Shown here in pieces: positions 1 through 7,054 of a DNA stretch of 27,809 nucleotides (within the stretch, counting starts at the first letter, position 1; every line of letters begins with the position of its first letter). Source of the stretch: Bacillota bacterium (lineage in GTDB: Bacteria > Bacillota > Clostridia > Christensenellales > SZUA-584); contig JAEZIW010000157.1 of the NCBI GenBank assembly GCA_023436525.1, positions 1 to 27,809 of the forward strand, in the 5' to 3' direction. The notes under the pieces were generated by a model. The model worked only from the letters and a program-made list of their open reading frames with translations, was not told the origin of the DNA and did no database searches. The position numbers and the translations under genes are program-made.

Positions 1-218
1 ACATCATCCACCATCATGCCCACCGAAATACCGCTGCCCGAATAAACGCCCTGATTGGCAACCAACTCAAGCTTCGTTTCACCGTCGCCCAAAAAAGCAA
101 TTTCAGCCCCGGTGGGGCTTTTAAAGCGCCTGTCAACGTGAATGCCGACAATCTCCTCATAAAATTGAACAGACGCATCCATATCCTTCACATGCACCGT
201 ACACCAGCAAAAGCTCAT
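1..218 (-). CDS. VOC (glyoxalase/bleomycin-resistance fold) protein, C-terminus cut off
   Basis: Reading the minus strand from the ATG at 218 gives MSFCWCTVHVKDMDASVQFY, then EEIVGIHVDRRF and GDGETKLELV, and the frame is still open at base 1. The opening (short beta strand, V-K-D-M-D-A-S-V-x-F-Y-x-x-x-x-G) is the classic first half of a vicinal-oxygen-chelate module, the fold of glyoxalase I, ring-cleaving dioxygenases and bleomycin-resistance proteins. Only about 72 residues are present, so neither substrate nor full metal-ligand set can be judged. A GGAGGG ribosome binding site lies a few bases upstream, which fixes the start. It is divergent from the PadR regulator gene and has its own promoter. 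Family assignment is fairly safe; function is unknown. Confidence 0.75.
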   Translation of the reverse strand, partial: MSFCWCTVHVKDMDASVQFYEEIVGIHVDRRFKSPTGAEIAFLGDGETKLELVANQGVYSGSGISVGMMVDD

Positions 219-247
219 ACTTAAGCCCTCCCTCTTGTTATACAAGC

Positions 248-276
248 ATTTTACCACCGTTCCTTTGCTGTCTCAA
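248..276 (-). promoter_or_regulatory. Sigma-A-type promoter of the VOC gene
   Basis: On the minus strand TTGAGA (276-271) is followed after 17 bases by TAAAAT (253-248), each one mismatch from the vegetative consensus. The predicted transcript starts roughly 25 bases before the VOC start codon. It is back to back with the PadR promoter. Confidence 0.55.
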
Positions 277-292
277 TTATTTTAATAATCAC

Positions 293-357
293 TTGACATG
301 TATCACGGCGTGATGTAGTATTTATATATCACATCGTGATGCATTTAGGTGTGATAT
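293..357 (+). promoter_or_regulatory. padR promoter with two palindromic operators
   Basis: TTGACA (293-298), a 17-base spacer and TAGTAT (316-321) form a near-consensus promoter. A perfect inverted repeat ATCAC-N3-GTGAT fills the spacer (302-314). A second copy with the same arms lies just downstream of the -10 box (328-340), 26 bp centre to centre. A further half site GTGATAT follows at 351-357. Occupation of either site would block RNA polymerase, so the encoded PadR protein probably represses its own operon. Dyads with ATCAC/GTGAT arms are plausible PadR-family targets; binding itself is inferred. Confidence 0.7.
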
Positions 358-369
358 AGGAGGTGTCTG

Positions 370-687
370 ATGAATATTCAAAAAGCACGCAGCCGGTACA
401 TCCCTATGAGCGAAACCATGCTGTATATACTGCTGTCGCTGCGCGAGGAACGCCATGGCTATGGCATTATGCAGCATGTTAAAGAGCTGACAGGCGGACG
501 CATTGTGCTCGGCGCGGGAACGATTTATCAAAGCATCGGTAAGCTGGAGCCTGACGGCCTGATTGAGGCGCAGCGCGAAGAAGACCGGAAAAAATATTAT
601 CTCATTACGCCGCTCGGAAGCAGCATACTGCGCGAAGAGGCGGCGCGAATCAAAGAAGTTTATCACCATTTGGAGGAACTGCTATGA
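370..687 (+). CDS. PadR family transcriptional regulator
   Basis: A 105-residue winged-helix protein of the short PadR subfamily 2 type. The N-terminal part (about 13-85) holds the PadR DNA-binding domain, with the characteristic HGYGIMQHV stretch near residue 29, GTIYQSIGKLE in the recognition helix, and a DRKKYYLIT wing. A short C-terminal helix (about 88-105) would serve dimerisation. An AGGAGG site sits 6-7 bases before the ATG. The stop codon overlaps the next start as ATGA, so this gene and the DUF2812 gene are translationally coupled. PadR repressors are commonly paired with a DUF2812 membrane protein, as here, and respond to drugs, phenolics or envelope stress. The inducer cannot be read from sequence. 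The promoter is overlaid by two dyads, so autorepression is likely. Confidence 0.92.
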   Translation: MNIQKARSRYIPMSETMLYILLSLREERHGYGIMQHVKELTGGRIVLGAGTIYQSIGKLEPDGLIEAQREEDRKKYYLITPLGSSILREEAARIKEVYHHLEELL

Positions 688-1208
688 AAACAAAAACATT
701 TTGGCTGACCGCATTTCGTTACGTGGTTCCGGCCGACTATGAACAATGGTTTGAGCAGCTTGCGCTTAATGGCTGGCATCCGGTTAAGGTGGGCCAGTGG
801 AGCAGCCTCTCGATGCGGTTTGCACAGGGCGAGCCCAAAAAATACCGCTATGTGGCGGATATGCAGCCGTTACCTAAAAAGGAATATATGCAGACGTACG
901 AGGACTTCGGCTGGGAATTTGTCGGGCAAATGGCGAGCATGATGGTATGGCGGCGCGAATACGAAAACGAGCGACCCGAATCGTTCAGCGATGCGCCCAG
1001 CCGCAAAGAGCGCAACAGGCGCTTCATTGGTGCCGCTGCCGTTTCGTTCATACTATTTCTGGTCGGCACACTCGCAAGCCTCGGCGCGTTTATCTTTACA
1101 AATACCGAGAATCATCTTGATTTTGGCATCATGTCCGTGTTTCTGTTTGTGCTTACTGGTTTAATGGGCGCGGCGTTGCTTAAAATGCGAAAGAACATTG
1201 AAAAATAA
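684..1208 (+). CDS. DUF2812 domain membrane protein
   Basis: A 174-residue protein with an N-terminal DUF2812 domain (about 1-100), recognisable from the aromatic-rich opening FRYVVPADYEQWFEQLALNG, the KKYRYVADMQP strand, and a YEDFGWEFVGQ segment. A basic linker (SRKERNRR) precedes two membrane helices (about 113-137 and 145-166). The start overlaps the PadR stop by four bases, so both proteins come from one transcript. DUF2812 proteins are typically encoded with PadR repressors and are thought to be membrane partners or effectors of the repressed locus; no biochemical role is established. Nothing looks truncated. Confidence 0.88.
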   Translation: MKTKTFWLTAFRYVVPADYEQWFEQLALNGWHPVKVGQWSSLSMRFAQGEPKKYRYVADMQPLPKKEYMQTYEDFGWEFVGQMASMMVWRREYENERPESFSDAPSRKERNRRFIGAAAVSFILFLVGTLASLGAFIFTNTENHLDFGIMSVFLFVLTGLMGAALLKMRKNIEK

Positions 1209-1279
1209 AGCAGGGTGCTTCGGATTCCTCGGTATGTTTATCTAATCATTCAAGATTTGTATTGATAGAGGTGATTTAA

Positions 1280-1885
1280 ATGGAACTGGATTTAAGAAAG
1301 CTGGAACCTAGGCAAGCGCACGATATGCTTACAGGCAGCATTATACCTCGCCCAATAGCATGGGTATCTACCATCACTGAAAACGACGAGGTTAATCTAG
1401 CCCCCTTCAGCTTTTTCACCGGCATAACATGGTATCCTCCCACCGTGGCGTTCTCAGTTGTAAACAGGGATAACGGAACAAAAAAGGACACTATGGCTAA
1501 CATCGAAAATAGCAGGCAATTCGTCGTCAATATTGTTTCGGTTGATTTGCTGCCGGCAATGGAATGTTCTGCAAGAACCATTCCCTGCGGGGAGGATCTG
1601 TCTTACGTTAAAGGCATCACATTGATTCCATCCAAAGTTGTAAAACCATTAAGAATTCAGGAAGCCAAAATATCGTTTGAGTGTACACTTGATCGAATTG
1701 TCACTATCGGCGAGGGGGCTCATGCAGGCAACCTGATAATTGGCCAAGTGCAGCTGCTCCATGCTGATGATGGAGTCATTATCAATGATCGAGAAATTGA
1801 TTGGCGGCAGCTTGATGCGCTTGGAAGATTGAGCGGCAACCGGTATTGTACGACTCGCTCAATAATTGAAAGCGAAACAAACTGA
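1280..1885 (+). CDS. Flavin reductase family protein (FMN-binding split barrel)
   Basis: A 201-residue protein of the flavin-reductase-like, FMN-binding split-barrel family. The diagnostic N-terminal pattern is present: TGSIIPRPIAWVST (about 18-31), followed by NLAPFSFFTGITWYPPTVAF, where the S/T-rich loop contacts the FMN phosphate and the PP motif closes the barrel. The C-terminal part has GQVQLLHADDGV, usual for the last barrel strands. Members reduce FMN with NAD(P)H or act as flavin-dependent oxidoreductases; the substrate is unknown. A GAGGTG ribosome site precedes the ATG. The gene is a single unit closed by a strong terminator. Its base composition is noticeably more AT-rich than the flanking genes, which may hint at separate acquisition. 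Confidence 0.88.
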   Translation: MELDLRKLEPRQAHDMLTGSIIPRPIAWVSTITENDEVNLAPFSFFTGITWYPPTVAFSVVNRDNGTKKDTMANIENSRQFVVNIVSVDLLPAMECSARTIPCGEDLSYVKGITLIPSKVVKPLRIQEAKISFECTLDRIVTIGEGAHAGNLIIGQVQLLHADDGVIINDREIDWRQLDALGRLSGNRYCTTRSIIESETN

Positions 1886-1931
1886 ACCCGACTTATCTCA
1901 ATGAAAAGCCATTACAGCCAAACAATAACTC

Positions 1932-1966
1932 AACGCTGCGGCTTCATTACGCAGCGTTTTACGTTT
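1932..1966 (+). terminator. Intrinsic terminator of the flavin reductase gene
   Basis: ACGCTGCG (1933-1940) pairs with CGCAGCGT (1950-1957) around a 9-base loop, extended by an outer A-T pair and followed by TTTACGTTT. It lies between convergent genes, so it may also help stop arsC transcripts, although the T-run on that side is poor. Confidence 0.75.
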
Positions 1967-1984
1967 CAGTGTTTGTTTAAAAAC

Positions 1985-2341
1985 TCACACGCCGAGCACC
2001 GCCGCCCATTCCTCCTGCTTGAACCCGACAAGCACCTTGTCTCCCGCAAGCAGTATGGGCCGCTTCACCAGCATGCCGTCCGTTGCGAGCAGTGCTATTT
2101 TTTCATTGTCGCTCATTGTGTCTAGCTTTTCGGAAAGAGAGAGCGCACGGTATTGCATGCCGCTCGTATTGAAAAAGCGGCGCAGCGGCAAACCGCTTTT
2201 TGCAGCCCACTCTTGGAGCTCATCTTCATTGGGATTCTGTGCTTTTATGTCTCGCGTCTCAAAAGCCAATCCTCTCTCTTCAAGCCACTTTTGCGCTTTT
2301 TTGCATGTGGTGCACCGTGGATAACAAATAAAAATAAACAT
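1985..2341 (-). CDS. ArsC/Spx-family thioredoxin-fold protein
   Basis: A 118-residue protein of the ArsC/Spx family. The opening MFIFICYPRCTTCKKAQKWL carries the redox-active CTTC pair (C10, C13) on a thioredoxin-like fold, and the later MLVKRPILL matches the conserved basic KRP motif of the family. Members are either arsenate reductases using glutaredoxin or thioredoxin, or Spx/MgsR-like regulators that bind RNA polymerase alpha. No arsenic transporter or ArsR partner is adjacent, so the arsenate reductase role is uncertain. A GGGAGG site precedes the ATG. It diverges from two hemerythrin genes across a perfect palindrome, which suggests common control by oxidative conditions. The product is full length. 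Confidence 0.85.
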   Translation of the reverse strand: MFIFICYPRCTTCKKAQKWLEERGLAFETRDIKAQNPNEDELQEWAAKSGLPLRRFFNTSGMQYRALSLSEKLDTMSDNEKIALLATDGMLVKRPILLAGDKVLVGFKQEEWAAVLGV

Positions 2342-2360
2342 TATTCCCTCCCTCGCCCGA

Positions 2361-2386
2361 TTATGATATAATTCATTATATCATAA
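2361..2386. promoter_or_regulatory. Symmetric divergent promoter/operator between arsC and the hemerythrins
   Basis: Two perfect 12-base arms, TTATGATATAAT (2361-2372) and ATTATATCATAA (2375-2386), flank a 2-base centre. Each arm is also an extended -10 element (TG-N-TATAAT), one facing each direction. The minus-facing copy would start about 27 bases before arsC; the plus-facing copy would give a leader of about 110 bases to the first hemerythrin. The inner ATATAAT/ATTATAT half sites resemble Fur/PerR boxes, but the 2-base centre differs from the usual 7-1-7 layout. A dimeric redox or metal regulator is inferred, not shown. Confidence 0.55.
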
Positions 2387-2488
2387 CCAAAACTTACAAA
2401 TAAATTCATGATACGAATCTAAAAAATGATAAGATAAATACCTACTGTTACGATAATGTTTATTAACATCAATTAAGGAGGCGGCCAA

Positions 2489-2890
2489 ATGGAATGGACA
2501 CAGGATCTATCGGTTGGGGTAAAACAAATTGACGACCAGCACAAAGAGCTGATATCGCGCATGAACGGTTTTTTTGATGTAATGAGAAGCGGCAACAAGG
2601 AGCATGAGATATTAAAAATGCTCGATTTTCTCGCGGATTATGTGGTAACCCATTTTAGAGATGAAGAACAGCTGCAATTAAGCAACGGCTACCCAAAATA
2701 TGAGGAGCACCGTCAGCTGCACAAAGAGTTTATTGCGGATGTAACAAAGATGCGTGCCGACCTTGAAAAGGGCGGCTTCACAGTGGCCACGGGTTCACTG
2801 ATATCCAGTACGTTGATTGCCTGGCTCACACTCCATATCAGAAAAGCCGATAAAGAAGTCGGCATGTATATCCGATCTAAAAACAATTAA
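2489..2890 (+). CDS. Bacteriohemerythrin, first of a tandem pair
   Basis: A 133-residue single-domain hemerythrin. All seven ligands of a diiron centre are present at standard spacing: H18, H55 with E59 (HxxxE), H74 and H78 (HxxxH), and H116 with D121 (HxxxxD). The four-helix bundle binds O2 reversibly. In anaerobes and microaerophiles such proteins store, scavenge or sense oxygen, and some handle NO or iron. No sensor or methyl-accepting domain is attached, so this is a soluble cytoplasmic carrier. The start ATG follows TAAGGAGG. The next gene, a close paralogue, starts 15 bases after the stop with the same style of ribosome site. The divergent palindromic promoter shared with an ArsC/Spx protein fits an oxygen-defence role. 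Confidence 0.95.
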   Translation: MEWTQDLSVGVKQIDDQHKELISRMNGFFDVMRSGNKEHEILKMLDFLADYVVTHFRDEEQLQLSNGYPKYEEHRQLHKEFIADVTKMRADLEKGGFTVATGSLISSTLIAWLTLHIRKADKEVGMYIRSKNN

Positions 2891-2904
2891 GGAGGACTTG
2901 ACAG

Positions 2905-3303
2905 ATGGAATGGACACCGGATTTAAGGGTTGGCGTTGATATGATCGATGAGCAGCACAAAGAGCTGATTGCCCGCATGAACTCATTTTTCGACTCGATG
3001 AGTCAAAACGACAAGCAGCAAAAGGTGCTGGAAGTGCTTACTTTTCTTGAAGACTACGTGGTTAAGCATTTTAGTGAGGAAGAAAAGCTTCAGCTCAGCA
3101 GCGGCTATCCTCTATACAGAGAGCACAAAAAAATGCACACGGGTTTCATCGATGATATTAAAAAGATAAGAAGCGATATTGAGACAATCGGGTTTACAGT
3201 GGCCACAGCGGCTGTTGTGGGCTCAACGCTCGTCTCGTGGCTCACGCTGCATATCAAGAAGGTGGACAAGGTGCTGGGTGCTCATATCATGAGCAAGCAA
3301 TAA
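2905..3303 (+). CDS. Bacteriohemerythrin, second of a tandem pair
   Basis: A 132-residue paralogue of the preceding hemerythrin, aligned without gaps over nearly its whole length. It keeps every diiron ligand at the same positions (H18, H55, E59, H74, H78, H116, D121) and shared blocks such as the start MEWT, a DEQHKELIARMN-type helix and FTVAT near residue 97. Identity looks around 60 percent, so the duplication is not recent and the copies may differ in oxygen affinity. AAGGAGG precedes the ATG. The two genes form one transcript, closed by a terminator just after this stop codon. Confidence 0.95.
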   Translation: MEWTPDLRVGVDMIDEQHKELIARMNSFFDSMSQNDKQQKVLEVLTFLEDYVVKHFSEEEKLQLSSGYPLYREHKKMHTGFIDDIKKIRSDIETIGFTVATAAVVGSTLVSWLTLHIKKVDKVLGAHIMSKQ

Positions 3304-3313
3304 CCGGATATAT

Positions 3314-3342
3314 AAAAGGAGCGTCGATGCTCCTTTTTTGTT
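3314..3342 (+). terminator. Intrinsic terminator of the hemerythrin operon
   Basis: AAAAGGAGC (3314-3322), a six-base loop GTCGAT and GCTCCTTTT (3329-3337), continuing into a T-run, form a textbook rho-independent terminator right after the second hemerythrin stop codon. Confidence 0.88.
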
Positions 3343-3496
3343 TTCCATCATTTTTCCAGTTTCGTGCGCATCGGTGTGCCGTCGCTGTCTTCTATGCCCA
3401 GTATCGAAGCTACAGCCGTTTCAAAGTCACCATGTCCCCGCGGGATACGTCCGTCACCGTTTCTTATGCAATGCTGGGTCGCCCGCCTAATGTGCC

Positions 3497-3516
3497 ATGC
3501 CGCGCTTAAGCGGCAT
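3497..3516. repeat. Short inverted repeat downstream of the binding-protein gene
   Basis: ATGCCGC (3497-3503) and GCGGCAT (3510-3516) around GCTTAA lie 15 bases past the stop of the minus-strand gene at 3532. There is no T-run on either side, so it is at best a weak terminator or an RNA-stabilising hairpin. The rest of 3343-3531 shows no gene. Confidence 0.4.
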
Positions 3517-3531
3517 TCGTGACGTCGATGA

Positions 3532-5082
3532 TCATGGTGCCGGCGTCACCGATAGTGATGCGCCAGGCGCTGCAGGCGTTGAGACAGCGGGCGTTGCCGA
3601 TGGCGTGGCCGCAGGCACGGGCGTGGCGGTGCTCTCCGGCTGTTGTTCAAGCGGGTTCAGCAGCTTGTTCAGCACATCATCCGTTAACACGTCGCTGATG
3701 ATATAAGTATCCTTCTGATCTTTAACGAGCTCATAAAACTCGTTAAGATTCGCTTCCGTGATCATGGTGCTCACTGTGTATGTAAAGGTCTGCCCCGAAG
3801 CAATCAATGTGCGCCCCTTTGCCATCTCCACCGCGATATCGAAAGCGGCCGCACCGATACCCGAAGGCGCGGGCTGCGCACAGACAATGAACTCGCCGGG
3901 TTGAGCCGTGAACATCACGGGCTGCGGCGTGGGCGTGGGCGTTTCATCTTTCTTTTTCTTTTTGCCGTCATCCTCGGGCGGCGGTGTCACATCAATGCCG
4001 CCGTTTTTCAGTGCGTGCCATTTCTTGATAAAACCGGCTGTCGCGTCTCCGCACATCACCTTGGGCAGCACACCCTTGGCAACAAATGCATCGAGTATCC
4101 CTTCTGCCATTCCTTCTTCGGTAATCACAACATCGGCCTTGCCCTTTTTTAAGAACTCTGTCATCAGTTCATTGGCCTTTTTCTTGTCCCAATCGGCATA
4201 TAGCGGCGCATTCACCGTCAGCGCCGTGTTGGCAGCAATGGCTGAGCCGATAGCCGCCGCACGCTGGGCATCCACCGGGCTGTCGGCCTTGCCGAACACC
4301 TGCACCACGTTACCCTCTGCCGATTGAGCGGCCGCGAACTGCCCGTAAACAGCGCCCCATGCGGTTTGATCCGCCACAACATTGATGACGTAGCCGCTGT
4401 CCATCGGCGCGTCGAACGCCACCACGGGTATGTTTTCATTTTGCGCCATCATCGATATCATTTTAAAGCTTTCCGCATCGGTAAACCCAACGATGATGAC
4501 ATCCACGCTGTTTTTAATCAAGCTTCTCACATCCTGAAGCTGTTGGTTATAGCTGCCGTTCGCATTGTAGTAATAGGTTTTGAATATCGTTTTGTCCGAT
4601 TCCGCCGCACTTGAAACCTGCTCCATTCTGTTAAGAATGAATTCTTGATCCGGCGACGCTATAGACCCCACCGTAATGCCGATGCGTATGCCTTCCTCCT
4701 CAAACATCGCCTCTGCCATGTCCTCATCACTCGAGAACAGGCTCTCATCTGTGCCTGCGAGGCCGGCGAGCGTGGCATCATCAACGGCTGAATAATCGTA
4801 AGTGTCTTCGGCGGGCGGCGGCGTGGGGGTGCTCTGTGCCGTTTGTTGCGCTGCAGGCGCGGTTTTCGGCCCGCCCAAAAACAGCACAAGACAAATCACG
4901 CCCACCGCAATCACGCCTGCGGCAATGGCTATCAGCTTTATATATCGCCTGACGAAGGCTTTGAACCCAGATTTACGCTTTCTGCGCCTTGAGCCTTGCG
5001 ACATCACCATCGAACGAGAAGACCGATGTCCGGGCCTTCCGTGAGCAGCCCGTCCTGTTTTCATCTGAATCAATTTGCCCAT
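3532..5082 (-). CDS. Membrane-anchored periplasmic-binding-protein-like protein (RbsB/Peripla_BP_4 type)
   Basis: A 516-residue protein. Residues 1-47 are very basic and cytoplasmic (RRRKRK near 32), 48-70 form one membrane helix, and the rest is external. After a Thr-Pro linker and an acidic stretch, a type 1 periplasmic-binding domain (about 130-460) starts with GIRIGITVGS and shows DVIIVGFTDAES, NIPVVAFDAPMDSG and ADVVITEEGMAEGILDAF, all typical of ribose/galactose-binding folds. A Lys-rich, Pro-Thr-rich insertion (DDGKKKKKDETPTPTPQP, about 380-397) interrupts the domain, and the C-terminus is an Ala-Pro-Thr tail. There is no lipobox and no transporter gene nearby, so a sensing or ligand-presentation role is more likely than classical uptake. 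An AGGAGA site fixes the start. It lies 22 bases downstream of the beta-CASP gene on one transcript. Confidence 0.82.
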   Translation of the reverse strand: MGKLIQMKTGRAAHGRPGHRSSRSMVMSQGSRRRKRKSGFKAFVRRYIKLIAIAAGVIAVGVICLVLFLGGPKTAPAAQQTAQSTPTPPPAEDTYDYSAVDDATLAGLAGTDESLFSSDEDMAEAMFEEEGIRIGITVGSIASPDQEFILNRMEQVSSAAESDKTIFKTYYYNANGSYNQQLQDVRSLIKNSVDVIIVGFTDAESFKMISMMAQNENIPVVAFDAPMDSGYVINVVADQTAWGAVYGQFAAAQSAEGNVVQVFGKADSPVDAQRAAAIGSAIAANTALTVNAPLYADWDKKKANELMTEFLKKGKADVVITEEGMAEGILDAFVAKGVLPKVMCGDATAGFIKKWHALKNGGIDVTPPPEDDGKKKKKDETPTPTPQPVMFTAQPGEFIVCAQPAPSGIGAAAFDIAVEMAKGRTLIASGQTFTYTVSTMITEANLNEFYELVKDQKDTYIISDVLTDDVLNKLLNPLEQQPESTATPVPAATPSATPAVSTPAAPGASLSVTPAP

Positions 5083-5104
5083 GTTATTCTCCTGATTTCG
5101 GATG

Positions 5105-6667
5105 CTATTCCCATCTGTCTGCCAGCGCGGTCAGTTCATCTTTCATCCTGGCTGCACGCTCGCTGTCGGCTCCTTCAATTTTCAGCCGGACGCGCGCCAG
5201 CAGTGTGCCAAGATCGCTCTGCGGCACCTCTCTCACCGGCACCTTGCCCGGCGTTTTGACAAAGCTTTTTGTATCAAACGTGTCAAACAGCGCGGGCACC
5301 ACGGCATTATAGCCGCGCTTTTGCAGCTCTGAAGCGTAAATACCCGATACCGTTTCCTCACCGTGCATCACAAACACACGATCCACGCTTGCCGGAAAAT
5401 GGCCGATCCATTCGAGCAGACCCGCTTGGTCCGCATGACCCGAAAAGCCTTCGATATACTCAACGGTTGCTTTTACCTGTATCTCCTCACCGAACACCTT
5501 CACCTTTTTGCTGCCGTCTAGTATTGAACGGCCCAGCGTGCCCACAGCCTGATAACCCACAAACAGCACCGTGGAATCAGCCCGCCACAGATTATGCTTC
5601 AAATGATGTTTAATGCGGCCTGCGTCGCACATACCGCTCGATGAAATGATGATCTTTTGCTGAGGATCAAAGTTGATTTCTTTTGATTCGTCCGCTGTTT
5701 GCGCGATACGCAGCGTTTCGAACGAGAAGAACTTGATGCCTTCGGCTTTGAATGCCATGGCTTCCTCATCGTAATAATCCCTGCTGCTCTCTTCAAATAT
5801 TTCGGTGGCCGCTATGCCGAGCGGGCTGTCGATGTACACCGGTACCTTCTCGAGGCCCGGCACATTGCCTTCCTCGAGCAGCACGCTTAAATCGTACAGA
5901 ACCTCCTGCGTACGCCCCACTGCGAATGACGGAATCACAATGTTGCCGCCGCGCGCCAGAGAACGAGCCAGCACTTCTTTGAGCTGGGAGCGTGTGTCTT
6001 TTCCCTTGTCATGCAGTCTGTCACCGTAGGTGCTTTCGGTAAACACGATGTCGGCAGCGGTTAAATACTGCGGATCCTTGATGATGGGCTTATCCTTGTT
6101 GCCGATGTCACCGGAAAAAACGAGCTTGGTCTGTTTGCCGTCTTCCGAAATTGTCAGTTCGATGGATGCCGAACCCAAGAGATGCCCGGCGTCCACAAAA
6201 CGCATGCCGATATCGTCAAAGGCCTGATTTTTTTCTTCATATTTAAGCGGCTTCAAGTTCTTAACCGCTTTTTTGGCGTCCTCCACCGTATACAGCGGCT
6301 CCACGGGGCTTAGCCCGGCACGCTGCCGCTTTCTGTTGAGCCACTCCGTTTCCATCTCCTGAATGTGCCCCGCGTCGGGGAACATGATGGAGCACAGCCG
6401 CGCGGTGGCCCCTGTGCAATAGATGGGCCCAGAAAACCCCTTCTTTACCAGCAGAGGCAGCAGCCCTGAATGGTCAATATGCGCATGAGTCAGGAAAACC
6501 GCATTGATCTCACGCGCGTCAAAAACAAATCCGTCCTTCACAGGCGCTGTTTTTTCATCGCGGCCCTGCCGCATGCCACAGTCGATCAGCACCTTGTGCT
6601 GAGCTGTTTCAATCATGGTACAAGACCCGGTGACGCATTTGGCTGCGCCTAAAAATGTGATCTGCAT
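5105..6667 (-). CDS. Beta-CASP metallo-beta-lactamase-fold RNase-type hydrolase
   Basis: A 520-residue protein of the CPSF-73/YSH1-like MBL group. The zinc-binding motif HAHIDH is at 61-66, later metal or catalytic motifs are visible as DAGHLLGSA and FSGDIG, and the beta-CASP insertion includes TESTYGDR and ISSSGMCDAGRI. The C-terminal FSGHADQ and VFVMHGEE segments carry the remaining histidines. Enzymes of this group cleave RNA endonucleolytically or as 5' exonucleases; this one lacks the RNase J C-terminal domain, and its natural target is unknown. A GGGGGA site precedes the ATG. It is first in a two-gene unit with the membrane-anchored binding protein and is preceded by about 640 bases of apparently structured, gene-free leader, so RNA-based control is plausible. 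Confidence 0.92.
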   Translation of the reverse strand: MQITFLGAAKCVTGSCTMIETAQHKVLIDCGMRQGRDEKTAPVKDGFVFDAREINAVFLTHAHIDHSGLLPLLVKKGFSGPIYCTGATARLCSIMFPDAGHIQEMETEWLNRKRQRAGLSPVEPLYTVEDAKKAVKNLKPLKYEEKNQAFDDIGMRFVDAGHLLGSASIELTISEDGKQTKLVFSGDIGNKDKPIIKDPQYLTAADIVFTESTYGDRLHDKGKDTRSQLKEVLARSLARGGNIVIPSFAVGRTQEVLYDLSVLLEEGNVPGLEKVPVYIDSPLGIAATEIFEESSRDYYDEEAMAFKAEGIKFFSFETLRIAQTADESKEINFDPQQKIIISSSGMCDAGRIKHHLKHNLWRADSTVLFVGYQAVGTLGRSILDGSKKVKVFGEEIQVKATVEYIEGFSGHADQAGLLEWIGHFPASVDRVFVMHGEETVSGIYASELQKRGYNAVVPALFDTFDTKSFVKTPGKVPVREVPQSDLGTLLARVRLKIEGADSERAARMKDELTALADRWE

Positions 6668-6710
6668 GAATTGTCCCCCGTTCCCTTGAAGTCGAAATCA
6701 AACGGTGTCC

Positions 6711-6916
6711 TATAAAAAACGCACTGCTGTGTCGGCAACCTCTATAAGCCTCCCAGTCCACCCCTGCGGGGTAGTCAAATAACAACACCAAAATGGATGG
6801 CCGGGAGGCGACACGAAGCTCTGGAATGATCGACTCCAAAACGATTTTTTCTCTCCCGGTCACCTGTCGGTGACAGCCCCCTCATCAGAGGTGTCCCAGA
6901 CAAGAGGTTTTTTATA
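6711..6916 (-). ncRNA. Candidate structured RNA or small inverted-repeat element before the beta-CASP gene
   Basis: No credible gene lies in 6668-7307. Here TATAAAAAAC (6711-6720) and GTTTTTTATA (6907-6916) form perfect outer arms, and similarity continues inward on both sides (TGTC, GG and ACCTCT blocks), giving about 30 imperfect pairs. Internal stems are GTCACC-N4-GGTGAC (6859-6874), GCCTCCC with GGGAGGC (6748-6754, 6803-6809) or competing CTCCCGG (6852-6858), and CCCC-TGC-GGGG near 6762. On the minus strand TATAAT hexamers occur 30-50 bases upstream. It could be a rod-like regulatory RNA of about 206 nt, a leader element of the beta-CASP transcript, or a MITE with degenerate ends. I could not match it to a named RNA family. 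Confidence 0.35.
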
Positions 6917-7054
6917 CGCTCTGCAGTGTCCCAAAAAGACACGTCATTGTATTATAGCCATTATACAACACCATAATAAAAAATGCCAGACGAAGCAAAG
7001 CTGTATACCGTTTGATAGTCAATATCTCATAAAGCAGAGTGGCTACGCCACAAA

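Noticed and set aside
3901..4614. Long plus-strand frames opposite the anchored binding-protein gene
   Set aside because: Shadow frames of the minus-strand gene; no ribosome sites and low-complexity translations mirroring the Pro-rich linkers.
6703..6735. TATAAAAAAC preceded by a CCTCT-like string, reminiscent of a preQ1-I riboswitch
   Set aside because: The required hairpin and pseudoknot order is not present, and the A-rich stretch is better explained as an arm of the inverted repeat.
6875..6895. Minus-strand CTGATGAG, like the start of a hammerhead ribozyme core
   Set aside because: No following GAAA or cleavage-site triplet in the needed helix arrangement; the match is only eight bases.
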